Assembly (NCBI GenBank): GCA_002455425.1
Contig: DKKT01000030.1
Coordinates: forward strand, 1 to 27,282
Direction: 5' to 3'
From: Chthonomonas sp. UBA6659
GTDB lineage: Bacteria > Armatimonadota > Fimbriimonadia > Fimbriimonadales > Fimbriimonadaceae
DNA length: 27,282 bases
Part shown: piece after piece, positions 1-8,197 of the stretch
Layout of the letters: each line of letters begins with the position of its first letter
Position numbering within the stretch: position 1 is the stretch's first letter
Notes under the pieces: model-generated
The model's database searches: none
Told to the model about the DNA's origin: nothing
The model's input: only the letters and a program-made list of their open reading frames with translations
Program-made: the position numbers and the translations under genes

Positions 1-388
1 GTCGGCAAGATTGAAAAACACCTAGCGAAGATGCCGAGGGGACACGAAGACAACGGAAGAGGTCGAGCCGAGACGAGTGGCTCAGGGGAGCGCCGCCGCG
101 GCGTTGCCTCCGCGATCGAGCCCGCCGGCGCCCAACGATGGCGGCACGCACGCTTGAGACCGGCCGAATCAATGCCCGCCCGGATCGAACGGCTTCGGTG
201 TGTCCGAGGCCCGAAGACCGCCGGACGCGTTTCCGGCCGGCGACGGGGACGTTCTTTGGTAAGCGTGCGAGTGGGTTCCGACCCGCGAGATTCGAGGCCC
301 GCATGACGGATACGCCCCAATTCACGGTCGGTAGGGAAGCCGGGTGTACAATCCGTAAGGCCCGCGCAATGTCGGGGCGACGAAGGGC
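1..388. other. Left-edge region without a convincing gene
   Basis: GC-rich sequence before hsdR. Frame 1 is open from the window edge to the TGA at 304-306, but the translation is a basic, low-complexity Arg/Gly-rich string with no recognisable domain, which is what chance ORFs in GC-rich DNA look like. Short GC-rich hairpins are possible, for example near 192-210 and 221-241. I see no tRNA T-arm, RNase P or tmRNA signature. It could be the tail of a gene outside the window, or non-coding. Confidence 0.4.
347..352 (+). promoter_or_regulatory. Candidate -10 box for the restriction operon
   Basis: A TACAAT hexamer lies about 40 bases before the hsdR start. No good -35 element is seen at the usual distance: TTCACG at 321-326 is about 20 bases away. 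The same ACAAT core occurs before other genes of this window. It would place transcription start near 359. This is a pattern call only. Confidence 0.3.
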
Positions 389-3300
389 ATGGGGGCGGTG
401 ACGAGCGAGCACGAACTAGAACGGGCGCTCCTTCACACGTTGGAGGGGCTGAAGTACACGCGGCGCGAAGACATCCGCGACCGGGCCGCGCTGGAGGCCA
501 ACTTCCGACGGCACTTCCAGGAGCTTAACCGCGTCACCCTCACCGACGCCGAGTTCGCGCGGGTGCTCGACGAGATCGTCACTCCCGACGTCTTCGCCGC
601 CTCCAGGACCCTGCGCGAGCGAAACACCTTCATCCGGGACGACGGCACCTCACTGCACTACACCCTCGTCAACACCAAAGACTGGTGCAAGAACACCTTT
701 GAGGTCGTCCACCAACTCCGGATCAACGCCGACTACAAAGGCCACCGCTACGATGTCATCCTCCTGATCAACGGCATCCCCGTCGTCCAGATCGAGCTCA
801 AGACCCTTGGCATCAACCCCAAGCGCGCGATGGAGCAGATCGTCGAGTACAAGAACGATCCCGGGAACGGCTATACCAAGACACTCCTCTGCTTCCTCCA
901 GCTCTTTATCGTCAGCAATCGCGACCGCACCTATTACCTCGCCAACAACAACACCCGCCACTTCGCCTTCGACGCGGACGAGCGCTATCTGCCGATCTAC
1001 CAGTTCGCCGACCCCGACAACCGCAAGGTGGATCACCTCGACGAATTCGCCGAGAAGTTCCTGGCAAAATGCGTCCTGGGCGAGATGATAGGCCGCTACA
1101 TCGTGCTCGTGCAAAGTGAGCAGAAACTTCTCATCATGCGCCCGTACCAGATCTATGCCGTCCGAGCGATCGTCCGGTGCATCCACGAGAACAGCGGCAA
1201 CGGCTACGTGTGGCACACCACCGGCAGCGGCAAGACCCTCACCAGCTTCAAGGCGTCCACACTGCTCAAGGACAACGACGAGATCCACAAGTGCCTCTTC
1301 GTCGTCGATCGTAAAGACCTCGACCGTCAAACCCGTGAGGAGTTCAATCGCTTCCAAGAAGGTTGCGTCGAGGAGAACACGAACACTGCCGCTCTGGTTC
1401 GCCGCCTCCTGTCCGACAACAAAGCCGACAAGGTGATCGTGACCACGATCCAGAAGCTTGGCCTGGCGCTCGACCCGGCCAACGCGAAGAACTATAAGGA
1501 GCGCCTGGCGCCCCTGCGGGACAAGCGCATGGCCATCATCTTCGACGAGTGCCACCGCTCCCAGTTCGGCGAGAACCACAAAGCCATCAAGGAGTTCTTC
1601 CCGAACGCCCAGCTGTTCGGCTTTACGGGAACGCCCATCTTTGAAGAGAACAGTCCCACCAAGCGGATCGAAGGAGAGGAGGCGACCAAGCTGACCACCA
1701 GAGACCTCTTCCAGCAGCAGCTCCATGCCTACACCATCACCCACGCCATCGACGACGGCAATGTTCTGCGCTTCCACGTGGACTACTTCGAGCCGCAGGG
1801 CGACAGCAGACCGCAACCCGGTGAGACCCTCGCCAAAAAGGCGATAGTGGACGCGATCCTCGACAAGCACGACACCGCCACCGGTGGCCGCCGCTTCAAT
1901 GCGCTCCTTGCCACCGGCTCGATCAACGAGGCCATCGAGTACCACGGCCTTTTCGAAGCGGTGCAGATGGGCCGCCAGATGAGCGACCCGGACTACAAAC
2001 CGCTGAACGTCGCGTGCGTCTTTTCCCCGCCGGGCAACCTCAGCGCAGACATCAAGCAGATCCAGGAGGACCTGGAGAACGAGCGCGAGGACTACAAGAT
2101 CGACGCCGAAGGAAAGAAGGAGCACCTGAAGCGGATCATCGCCGGCTACAACGAGCGCTACGGCACGAACTTCCGCATCGAGGAGTTCGACCTCTACTAC
2201 CAGGACGTCCAGAAGCGCATCAAGGACCAGCAGTTCCCCAACAGCGACCTGCCTCGCGAGCAGAAGATCGATCTCACCATCGTGGTCGATATGCTCCTCA
2301 CCGGGTTCGACTCCAAGTTCCTGAATACGCTCTACGTCGACAAGGGCCTCAAGCAGCACGGCCTCATCCAGGCGTTCAGCCGCACCAACCGCATCCTCAA
2401 CGCGACCAAGCCGTATGGAACGATCCTCGACTTCCGGGGTCAGCAGGACGCGGTGGACGCCGCTATCGCCCTCTTCAGTGGTGCGTCGCCGCGGCCGCCG
2501 AAGGAGATCTGGCTCGTCGACAAGGCGCCGGTCGTCATCGAGAAACTCCAGGAGGCGGTCCGGAAGCTCGCCGACTTCATGGCCTCGCAAGGGGTGCAGG
2601 CCAAGCCGGAGGATGTGGCGAACCTCAAGGGCGACCAGGCGCGTGCGGCCTTCATCGAGAAGTTCAAGGAAGTCCAGCGCCTCCAAACCCAGATCGACCA
2701 GTACACCGACCTCACCGACGAGCAGAAGGCGACGGTGGAGGCGATCATGCCGAAAGATCAGTTGAAGGGTTTCAAGGGCGCGTACCTCGCCACCGCCCAG
2801 GAGCTGAAGGAGAAGCAGGGCAAGACGGGGGGCGAGTCGGACCCCGTGCTCGACCAGCTCGACTTCGAATTAGTGCTCTTCGCATCGACCCTGATCGACT
2901 ACGACTACATCATGGGCCTCATCGCCAAGTTCTCCCAGCAGCCGGCGGGCAAAACGAAGCTGACCCGGGAGGCGCTGATCGGGCTGATCGAGTCCGACTC
3001 CCAGTTCCTCGACGAGCGGGAGCTGATCACCGAGTTCGTGCGCTCGCTTGCGGAGGGCAAGGGGCTCAAAGAGGACGAGGTCCGGGCCGGCTATCAGGCG
3101 TTCAAGGCAGCGCGGCAGGAGGCGGAGGTGGCCGAGGTCGCCGAGCAGCACGAATTGCCGGTGGATGCGCTACAGAGGTTCGTGGACGACGTGCTCCAGC
3201 GTCGCATCTTCGACGGGGAGCGCCTGACCGGGCTCATGGAGCCCCTAGGCCTCGGCTGGCGTGAGCGGACGAAGGCCGAGCTCGCGCTCATGGAGGACCT

Positions 3301-3415
3301 GGAGCCGCTCCTTCGACGCCGAGCAGGGCACCGGGAGATCTCCGGGCTGAAGGTGTACGAAGCGCGAGCGGAGTACGGGGCGCCGAGCGCCGCAGGAGAC
3401 TCTGATGCTGGTTAG
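389..3415 (+). CDS. hsdR: Type I restriction endonuclease subunit R (HsdR)
   Basis: Motor and nuclease subunit of a type I restriction-modification complex. It translocates DNA with ATP and cuts unmodified DNA far from the recognition site. The 1008-residue length is normal. In order: an N-terminal nuclease domain with the PD-(D/E)XK core QIELK (E136, K138); SF2 helicase motif I TGSGKT (K282); motif II DECH (386-389); motif III TGTP (413-416); motif VI QAFSRTNR near residue 661; then a helical C-terminal region that contacts the methylase. An in-frame GTG at 398 would give a start MTSEHELER, typical of HsdR, with GAAGGG about 10 bases upstream, and may be the true start. It is first in the array, and its last 11 bases overlap the next gene. 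All catalytic motifs are intact, so it looks functional. Confidence 0.97.
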   Translation: MGAVTSEHELERALLHTLEGLKYTRREDIRDRAALEANFRRHFQELNRVTLTDAEFARVLDEIVTPDVFAASRTLRERNTFIRDDGTSLHYTLVNTKDWCKNTFEVVHQLRINADYKGHRYDVILLINGIPVVQIELKTLGINPKRAMEQIVEYKNDPGNGYTKTLLCFLQLFIVSNRDRTYYLANNNTRHFAFDADERYLPIYQFADPDNRKVDHLDEFAEKFLAKCVLGEMIGRYIVLVQSEQKLLIMRPYQIYAVRAIVRCIHENSGNGYVWHTTGSGKTLTSFKASTLLKDNDEIHKCLFVVDRKDLDRQTREEFNRFQEGCVEENTNTAALVRRLLSDNKADKVIVTTIQKLGLALDPANAKNYKERLAPLRDKRMAIIFDECHRSQFGENHKAIKEFFPNAQLFGFTGTPIFEENSPTKRIEGEEATKLTTRDLFQQQLHAYTITHAIDDGNVLRFHVDYFEPQGDSRPQPGETLAKKAIVDAILDKHDTATGGRRFNALLATGSINEAIEYHGLFEAVQMGRQMSDPDYKPLNVACVFSPPGNLSADIKQIQEDLENEREDYKIDAEGKKEHLKRIIAGYNERYGTNFRIEEFDLYYQDVQKRIKDQQFPNSDLPREQKIDLTIVVDMLLTGFDSKFLNTLYVDKGLKQHGLIQAFSRTNRILNATKPYGTILDFRGQQDAVDAAIALFSGASPRPPKEIWLVDKAPVVIEKLQEAVRKLADFMASQGVQAKPEDVANLKGDQARAAFIEKFKEVQRLQTQIDQYTDLTDEQKATVEAIMPKDQLKGFKGAYLATAQELKEKQGKTGGESDPVLDQLDFELVLFASTLIDYDYIMGLIAKFSQQPAGKTKLTREALIGLIESDSQFLDERELITEFVRSLAEGKGLKEDEVRAGYQAFKAARQEAEVAEVAEQHELPVDALQRFVDDVLQRRIFDGERLTGLMEPLGLGWRERTKAELALMEDLEPLLRRRAGHREISGLKVYEARAEYGAPSAAGDSDAG

Positions 3416-4583
3416 CGACCCGCCCCGCCCGAATCCGAAACTCATCACCTGGGCGCGCAAGGACGCGGGGTACAGCGAAGAGCAAGTGGCCAAACGCCTT
3501 CAAGTCAAGCTCGCGCAGGTGCAGGGCTGGGAAGGGACTGGCAAGCCGCCGACCGTGCGCCAACTGATGAACCTCGCCGAGTTCCTACAACGGCCGCTCT
3601 CTCTGTTCTTCCAGGAGAGTCCACCCGCTCTCAGACCCCTTGCCGCCGAATACCGGCGTGTACCTGGAGTCGTGCCGGGCAGCGAGTCGCCCGAGTTTCG
3701 ACGAGCGGTCCGGGACATGCTCGCCCGCCGACAGACCACGCTCGACCTTTACGAGGAGCTCGGCTACGACCTTCCGGAGTTCACCCTGACCGCCACCACC
3801 ACCGAAGACCCCAAGGAGGTTGGCGCGCGTCTCCGGGTACGCATCGGCATCACAACGGAGCAGCAGCGGAGCTGGCGAGATGCCTGGCAAGCCTGGCGCG
3901 AGTGGCGAACCGCCATCGAGGGCATCGGTGTGCTGGTGTTCATGTTCCCGAAGGTTCCGCTCGAACAGGCGAGGGGCATCGCGCTCATCGAGAAAAGGCT
4001 TCCGGTTGCGGCGGTCAACACCAAGGAGTTCGCCGAATCACGAGCTTACACCGCCTTGCACGAGGTGGTGCACCTCATGCTGGCCGCCGCGAACCAAGAG
4101 CAGCCCGCCCTCGCCGAGAGCCGGTCGGCGGGAGAGTTTGAGCGGCTGGAGCGGTTCGCCGAAGTCGCCGCCAGTCATGCCCTTGTCGCCGAGGACGCCT
4201 TCATGCAAGCGGTGGGGCAATCAGCCCCGACCGGTGTCCAGGCCGTCCGGGAACTTGCGATGCGCTTCAAGGTCAGCCCCCTCGCGGCGGCGACGCGGTT
4301 GCGGGAGTCTGGCTTCTGGACATGGCCTCAATACAACGCCTGGCGCAGCGACTGGAGCCGCCAAGTAGCCGACCTGCCAAAGCCGTCGGGCTTCGCCACG
4401 CCAGTGAGCAAGGCGATCGGCCGTGGGGGCCGGACCTACGCGCAGCTGGTGTTCGAAGCGCTCGACACCAACCGCCTGACGATGCCGGAAGCGGCGCGGG
4501 CGCTCGGTTTGCGCAGCGAGCACTTCGACAAGCTGCGAGTCCGCTTGGTCCAAGGCTCGGCCGCGGAGGCGCCCGATGAGTAA
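3405..4583 (+). CDS. XRE-family HTH plus ImmA/IrrE-type zinc metallopeptidase
   Basis: 392-residue protein of the COG2856/DUF955 type. Residues about 8-65 form a helix-turn-helix of the Cro/C1 class. The middle carries the zincin motif HEVVH (H219, E220, H223) with a likely third zinc ligand E253 in FAEVAA. The C-terminal part (about 335-385) looks like a second helical DNA-binding module. ImmA/IrrE proteases cleave repressors or antitoxins, and fused HTH-protease proteins are frequent in toxin-antitoxin and restriction loci. The ATG overlaps the end of hsdR by 11 bases and the stop overlaps the following DUF4411 gene by 8 bases, so all three are probably translated together. I infer a regulatory or antitoxin-like role for the neighbouring PIN-like protein; the substrate is not visible. 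Confidence 0.85.
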   Translation: MLVSDPPRPNPKLITWARKDAGYSEEQVAKRLQVKLAQVQGWEGTGKPPTVRQLMNLAEFLQRPLSLFFQESPPALRPLAAEYRRVPGVVPGSESPEFRRAVRDMLARRQTTLDLYEELGYDLPEFTLTATTTEDPKEVGARLRVRIGITTEQQRSWRDAWQAWREWRTAIEGIGVLVFMFPKVPLEQARGIALIEKRLPVAAVNTKEFAESRAYTALHEVVHLMLAAANQEQPALAESRSAGEFERLERFAEVAASHALVAEDAFMQAVGQSAPTGVQAVRELAMRFKVSPLAAATRLRESGFWTWPQYNAWRSDWSRQVADLPKPSGFATPVSKAIGRGGRTYAQLVFEALDTNRLTMPEAARALGLRSEHFDKLRVRLVQGSAAEAPDE

Positions 4584-5061
4584 CGGAGCGGTTTACGTCG
4601 TGGATACCAGCGCACTGATGGACTGGCACGACCGCTACTATCCGACCGACGTCTTCCCGACGTTGGTTACTCACGTGGATTCCTTGATCGCCGATTCCCG
4701 GCTCATGAGCGTGGAACTGGTGCATGACGAGGTGACCAAGATGGGTTCAGCGACGTTACAGAGTTGGGCGAAGCGTCGGAAGAGCATCTTTGACCCCACG
4801 AAGAATCATCTGGTCCAGGCATTGGCGATAGAAGGCCAGTATCCTGCGCTGAAGGACCCCAACGCGCAGTTCGACGAAGCGGACGCTTATGTGATTGCGC
4901 TGGCTCAGATTCAAGGTGCGGTCGTTGTGACCGCCGAAACGCCGGCGGCACACAAGCGCAAGCCGAAGCGAGCCATGTACATTCCCGACGTCTGCGCCGC
5001 TCTGGGCATGGCGTGCATCAGCAACCTCGGCATGATGCGCCGCGAAGGGTGGGGCCTGTGA
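4576..5061 (+). CDS. DUF4411 family PIN-like protein
   Basis: 161-residue protein with a PIN-like layout: VVDTSALMD near the N-terminus (D10, T11, S12), acidic E47 and E52 in the second block, and DEADAYVIALA (D100, D103) with a following VVVTAE strand (T119, E121). The C-terminal IPDVCAALG block and the LGMMRREGW ending are typical of DUF4411. PIN folds are usually metal-dependent RNases of toxin-antitoxin pairs. Pairing of DUF4411 with an XRE/ImmA protein, overlapping as here by 8 bases, is a recurrent arrangement in defence islands. I infer a toxin-like RNase controlled by the upstream gene. The activity of DUF4411 is not established, so the function remains tentative. Confidence 0.82.
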   Translation: MSNGAVYVVDTSALMDWHDRYYPTDVFPTLVTHVDSLIADSRLMSVELVHDEVTKMGSATLQSWAKRRKSIFDPTKNHLVQALAIEGQYPALKDPNAQFDEADAYVIALAQIQGAVVVTAETPAAHKRKPKRAMYIPDVCAALGMACISNLGMMRREGWGL

Positions 5062-5076
5062 CGAGGGGGGTCGCCG

Positions 5077-5973
5077 TTGAGTGAGCTCCGCCTCTTCTCG
5101 CTCACGTCGGGCAAGGCGGAGGAGTGCCACCCGGTCGCCTACAAGCTGGAGCGCGAGGTGCAGGACCTCTTCGAGGCCAACCTCGTCGAGCTGCTCGGCG
5201 TGCGGATGGTCGCCTCGGAGTTCTCGACCGGGCAGGGGGGCCGCATCGACACCCTCGGCATCGACGAGAACGGCTTCCCGGTCGTCATCGAGTACAAGCT
5301 CGATAAGAACCGCACCGTCATCAACCAGGGCATGTCCTATATGGCCTGGCTGCGCAGCCACAAGGCGGAGTTCTGGAAGGCGGTGTTCGAGCGGCTCGGC
5401 AAGGAGGCGGCGGACGCGATCGACCACAGCTCGATCCGGCTCATCTGCATCGCCACCGACTTCACCCGCGACGACCTCGGCGCCTACGAGCTGATGCCGA
5501 GCAACATCGACCTGGTGCGGTACCGCCGGTTCGGTCCGTCGCACCTGCTGCTGGAGCGGATCACCTCGACCGAGACCACGGCTGCCGCCTCTCCTTCCTC
5601 GACGGCCAAGGCGGGCGTGGACAAATCCATCTCGCAATGGCTTGAAGAAGCCAAGCCCGAGACCAAGTCCCTGTTCGAGTCGCTCCGGCAGGCGATCCTG
5701 GGGCAGGGCGAGGACGTTTCGGAGAAAGCGACGAAACTCTACGTCGCGTTCAAGCGCACACGCAACTTCGCCACCGTCACCTACGCGAGCTCTTCGAACC
5801 TGAACCTCTACCTCCATGTGAACGTGGACGACATCGCGATGCGCGACGGCCTTCGCGACGTGCGTAAGATCGGACACTGGGGAACCGGTGACCTCGAGGT
5901 CAAGGTCAAGTCACCGCAGGACATCGCCGCGGCTCTGCCGCTGATCCAGCAGGCGTACGAGGGGCAGCGATGA
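5077..5973 (+). CDS. DUF5655 family protein with PD-(D/E)XK nuclease-like N-terminus
   Basis: 298 residues, starting at TTG with a strong GAGGGGGG Shine-Dalgarno sequence at 5063-5070. Residues about 20-110 carry a restriction-nuclease-like core: GGRIDTLG (D58), VVIEYKLDK (E72, K74) and a following INQGMSYM (Q84), the order seen in NucS/RecB-like PD-(D/E)XK nucleases. A linker near 160-190 precedes a C-terminal DUF5655 domain (about 195-296), which is predicted to be a substrate-binding or transport-like accessory fold. It sits 15 bases after DUF4411 and overlaps hsdS by 4 bases (ATGA). Proteins of this type are common beside type I restriction genes. Role inferred: accessory DNA-binding or DNA-cleaving component. 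Codon use is very GC-rich, like hsdR and hsdM and unlike the later cargo. Confidence 0.8.
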   Translation: MSELRLFSLTSGKAEECHPVAYKLEREVQDLFEANLVELLGVRMVASEFSTGQGGRIDTLGIDENGFPVVIEYKLDKNRTVINQGMSYMAWLRSHKAEFWKAVFERLGKEAADAIDHSSIRLICIATDFTRDDLGAYELMPSNIDLVRYRRFGPSHLLLERITSTETTAAASPSSTAKAGVDKSISQWLEEAKPETKSLFESLRQAILGQGEDVSEKATKLYVAFKRTRNFATVTYASSSNLNLYLHVNVDDIAMRDGLRDVRKIGHWGTGDLEVKVKSPQDIAAALPLIQQAYEGQR

Positions 5974-7244
5974 GCGGGCAGGGGCTGGTGCCGAAGCTGC
6001 GGTTTCCAGAGTACCAGGTAGCTTGGAAGCAAGTGCCATTAAGTGACGTGGCCGAAATCGTGAACGAGCGGGTCGGCGATGCTGAGTGTGTACCGTACAC
6101 AGTCACGTCGGGGACGGGTCTCGTCACTCAGGGTGAGAAATACGGCCGCACAATCGCGGGCAAGTCGCTTGTCAACTACATTCGACTGCGCAAAGAGGAC
6201 TTCGCGTACAACAAGAGCGCGACCAAAGCGTATCCAGAGGGATACATCGCTCGCTTCAGAGGTGACGATCAAGCTGCGGTGCCCAACAGCATCTTCACGT
6301 GCTTCCGAATAAGCGTCGGTGGGGTCGATCCGGCTTTTCTTGACTTCCAGTTCGCGGGAAACCTCCATGGGAGGTGGTTGCGAAGGCTACTAACCGTCGG
6401 TGCAAGGGCTCACGGCTCGCTGAACGTAAGCGACGATGACCTGATGGCGTTGCCGGTGCCGATCCCTGCCGGGCCTTCCTCCGACGCCGAGCAGCGGAAG
6501 ATCGCGGAGTGCTTGACGTCGCTGGACGAGCTGATCGCGGCGGAGGGGCGGAAGCTGGAGGCGCTCCGCACCCACAAGAAGGGCCTCATGCAAAACCTCT
6601 TCCCCCGCGAAGGCGAACCCACCCCCCGCCTCCGCTTCCCCGAGTTCCACACCGCCGGGGAGTGGGGCCGGAAGCCGATCGGTGACCTCTTTGATACGAC
6701 TTCCGGCGGAACACCAGACAGGAGAAAGCCCGAGTACTGGGGCCTACCAATCCCTTGGATAACGACCTCGCTTGTTGACTTCAACGTGATTCACCGAGCG
6801 GATGAGCATATAACTCATGCGGGATTGAAGAACTCCGCAGCCGTGCTGTTTCCCCCGGGAACCGTCCTCATCGCAATGTATGGCCAGGGCAAGACTCGCG
6901 GCAAGGTCGCTCTGTTGGCAACCGAAGCTGCTACGAACCAAGCATGTGCCGCAATCCTTCCAAGTGCGACCATAGATGTCAACTACACTTTTCTGAGCCT
7001 GTGCGGGCGCTACGACGAACTTCGCCGCCTCAGCAACAGTGGTGGTCAAGAGAACCTGAGCCAAGCATTGGTACGGAATCTGCTGTTCGCCTATCCTACT
7101 GACCTGAAAGAGCAACAACGCATTGCCTCCTGCCTTGGCTCTCTCGACACCCTCATCACCGCGCAAACCAAGAAGCTCGACACCCTCAAGACCCACAAAC
7201 AAGGCCTCATGCAAGGTCTGTTCCCACTAACGGAGGGAGAATGA
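5970..7244 (+). CDS. hsdS: Type I restriction-modification specificity subunit (HsdS)
   Basis: 424-residue DNA-recognition subunit that directs both HsdM methylation and HsdR cleavage to a bipartite site. Layout: target recognition domain 1 (about 15-172), central conserved helical spacer from E174 (EQRKIAEC) to about 215, recognition domain 2 (about 220-378, with the typical TSGGTPDRRKPEYW and PWITTS blocks), and a C-terminal conserved helix from E381 (EQQRIASC) to the end. The two conserved helices are repeats of each other, as expected for the pseudo-symmetric fold. They are GC-rich, whereas the recognition domains use more A/T-ending codons, a sign of domain swapping. The gene overlaps its upstream neighbour by 4 bases and the DUF3800 gene by 4 bases. 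A third copy of the conserved helix lies downstream at 8218-8352. Confidence 0.95.
   Translation: MSGQGLVPKLRFPEYQVAWKQVPLSDVAEIVNERVGDAECVPYTVTSGTGLVTQGEKYGRTIAGKSLVNYIRLRKEDFAYNKSATKAYPEGYIARFRGDDQAAVPNSIFTCFRISVGGVDPAFLDFQFAGNLHGRWLRRLLTVGARAHGSLNVSDDDLMALPVPIPAGPSSDAEQRKIAECLTSLDELIAAEGRKLEALRTHKKGLMQNLFPREGEPTPRLRFPEFHTAGEWGRKPIGDLFDTTSGGTPDRRKPEYWGLPIPWITTSLVDFNVIHRADEHITHAGLKNSAAVLFPPGTVLIAMYGQGKTRGKVALLATEAATNQACAAILPSATIDVNYTFLSLCGRYDELRRLSNSGGQENLSQALVRNLLFAYPTDLKEQQRIASCLGSLDTLITAQTKKLDTLKTHKQGLMQGLFPLTEGE
7105..7244 (+). repeat. hsdS 3'-end direct repeat, copy A
   Basis: The 3' end of hsdS encoding the C-terminal conserved helix. It is repeated at 8218-8355. The two copies share an exact 37-base block (7168-7204 and 8279-8315) and encode nearly the same peptide, differing at only a few positions, one of them a one-codon deletion (EQQR versus EQR). 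The pair brackets the DUF3800 gene. Confidence 0.85.
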
Positions 7245-8197
7245 CCGGCACAGAATCGAAACGGCCGTCTCCACCGTCGTTATCACTCTGCCACTCAAAG
7301 GAGAAGAATCGACTTGGGAAGGAAATAGAACCGTTTGTCATCGTTTCGGATGAGTCCGGAATTGATCAGGCAGTCCAGTCCGTGTGCTTTGTGGCCGGGC
7401 CCCTTTCGGCAATCAAGTCCCTGAACGGCGCGTGCAGGAAGGCCGTTCAGGATGCGGGCACGAGCGAGATCAAGTTTAAGGACATCGACGACGCCAGAAA
7501 ACGCGATGCGGCGAAGGCAGCGCTGAGTGCTTTTCTCGATTGCCCGCATTGCCGAGCCATGACGCTGACCTGGAACCTCGTAGATTCGCGTCACCAGGTC
7601 CAACGCCGCGACAATTCCGCTAACTTCCACCGGATGCTCTTCCACGGTTTGAGGTCGGTTGCCGATTGGTTTGGAGATATCGAGTGGCATTGGTATCACG
7701 ACCAGAACACGGCGCTCGATCAGGCCGAACTACAAGCGTTTCTGAACAACACGCGAGGATACAGGATCTTGTCGGGGATGCCCGTGAATCTATTCGGCGA
7801 GTATCGTCACACCATCCGCCTCACCAAGGTGGGGCAGCGGTGCTCGAAGGATATGCCTCTGATCGGCCTTGCTGACTTCTTGGCTGGCGCTACTCGCCAT
7901 TCCGTCCACGACGGCGCGGGTTGCGTGGAGGTGCATCGGCACAAAGGTGGGCAGCAGGGCTTCAGCTTCGAGGAGGTGCAAGCTCACGTGACTGTTTCTG
8001 ACGCGGTATTGGCGAAGCGTGAGATGGTTTCATACTTACGAGAGGAATGTGGGCGACGCAAGCTCGGTGTTTCGCTCGAGAGCACGAACCGACTAGAAAC
8101 CCATCGTAAGGGATCAAAGGTTTGGTTTTGGCACTACGAACCTCAGGGCGATTACGACAAGGCCCCGACCAAGCCAGAGCGGGTGCATCTACGATGA
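7241..8197 (+). CDS. DUF3800 domain-containing protein
   Basis: 318 residues. The DUF3800 signature is visible: VSDESGI (D46, E47) near the start of the domain, then EIKFKDI, a downstream acidic strand IEWHWYHDQN and the LIGLADFLAGA helix with a conserved Asp. DUF3800 proteins are widespread in mobile and defence regions. Their conserved acidic residues have been taken to suggest an RNase H-like nuclease fold, but the biochemical function is not established. The ATG overlaps the hsdS stop by 4 bases, and the stop overlaps the mini-HsdS ATG by 4 bases. The gene is less GC-rich than hsdR and hsdM and lies between two copies of the hsdS 3' end, so it is probably acquired cargo. Confidence 0.8.
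   Translation: MTGTESKRPSPPSLSLCHSKEKNRLGKEIEPFVIVSDESGIDQAVQSVCFVAGPLSAIKSLNGACRKAVQDAGTSEIKFKDIDDARKRDAAKAALSAFLDCPHCRAMTLTWNLVDSRHQVQRRDNSANFHRMLFHGLRSVADWFGDIEWHWYHDQNTALDQAELQAFLNNTRGYRILSGMPVNLFGEYRHTIRLTKVGQRCSKDMPLIGLADFLAGATRHSVHDGAGCVEVHRHKGGQQGFSFEEVQAHVTVSDAVLAKREMVSYLREECGRRKLGVSLESTNRLETHRKGSKVWFWHYEPQGDYDKAPTKPERVHLR

Noticed and set aside
1..306. Open frame running in from the left edge
   Set aside because: Low-complexity basic translation typical of chance frames in GC-rich DNA; no domain and no clear codon bias.
650..2686. Long 678-residue open frame on the minus strand inside hsdR
   Set aside because: It is the antisense shadow of a GC-rich gene; the translation is Leu/Val/Asp-rich without domains, while the plus strand has complete HsdR motifs.
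2014..3264. 416-residue plus-strand frame overlapping hsdR
   Set aside because: Arg/Gly/Ala-rich shifted-frame translation with no recognisable protein features; hsdR explains the region.
4756..5877. 373-residue minus-strand frame across DUF4411 and DUF5655
   Set aside because: Shadow of two well-supported plus-strand genes; no family signature.
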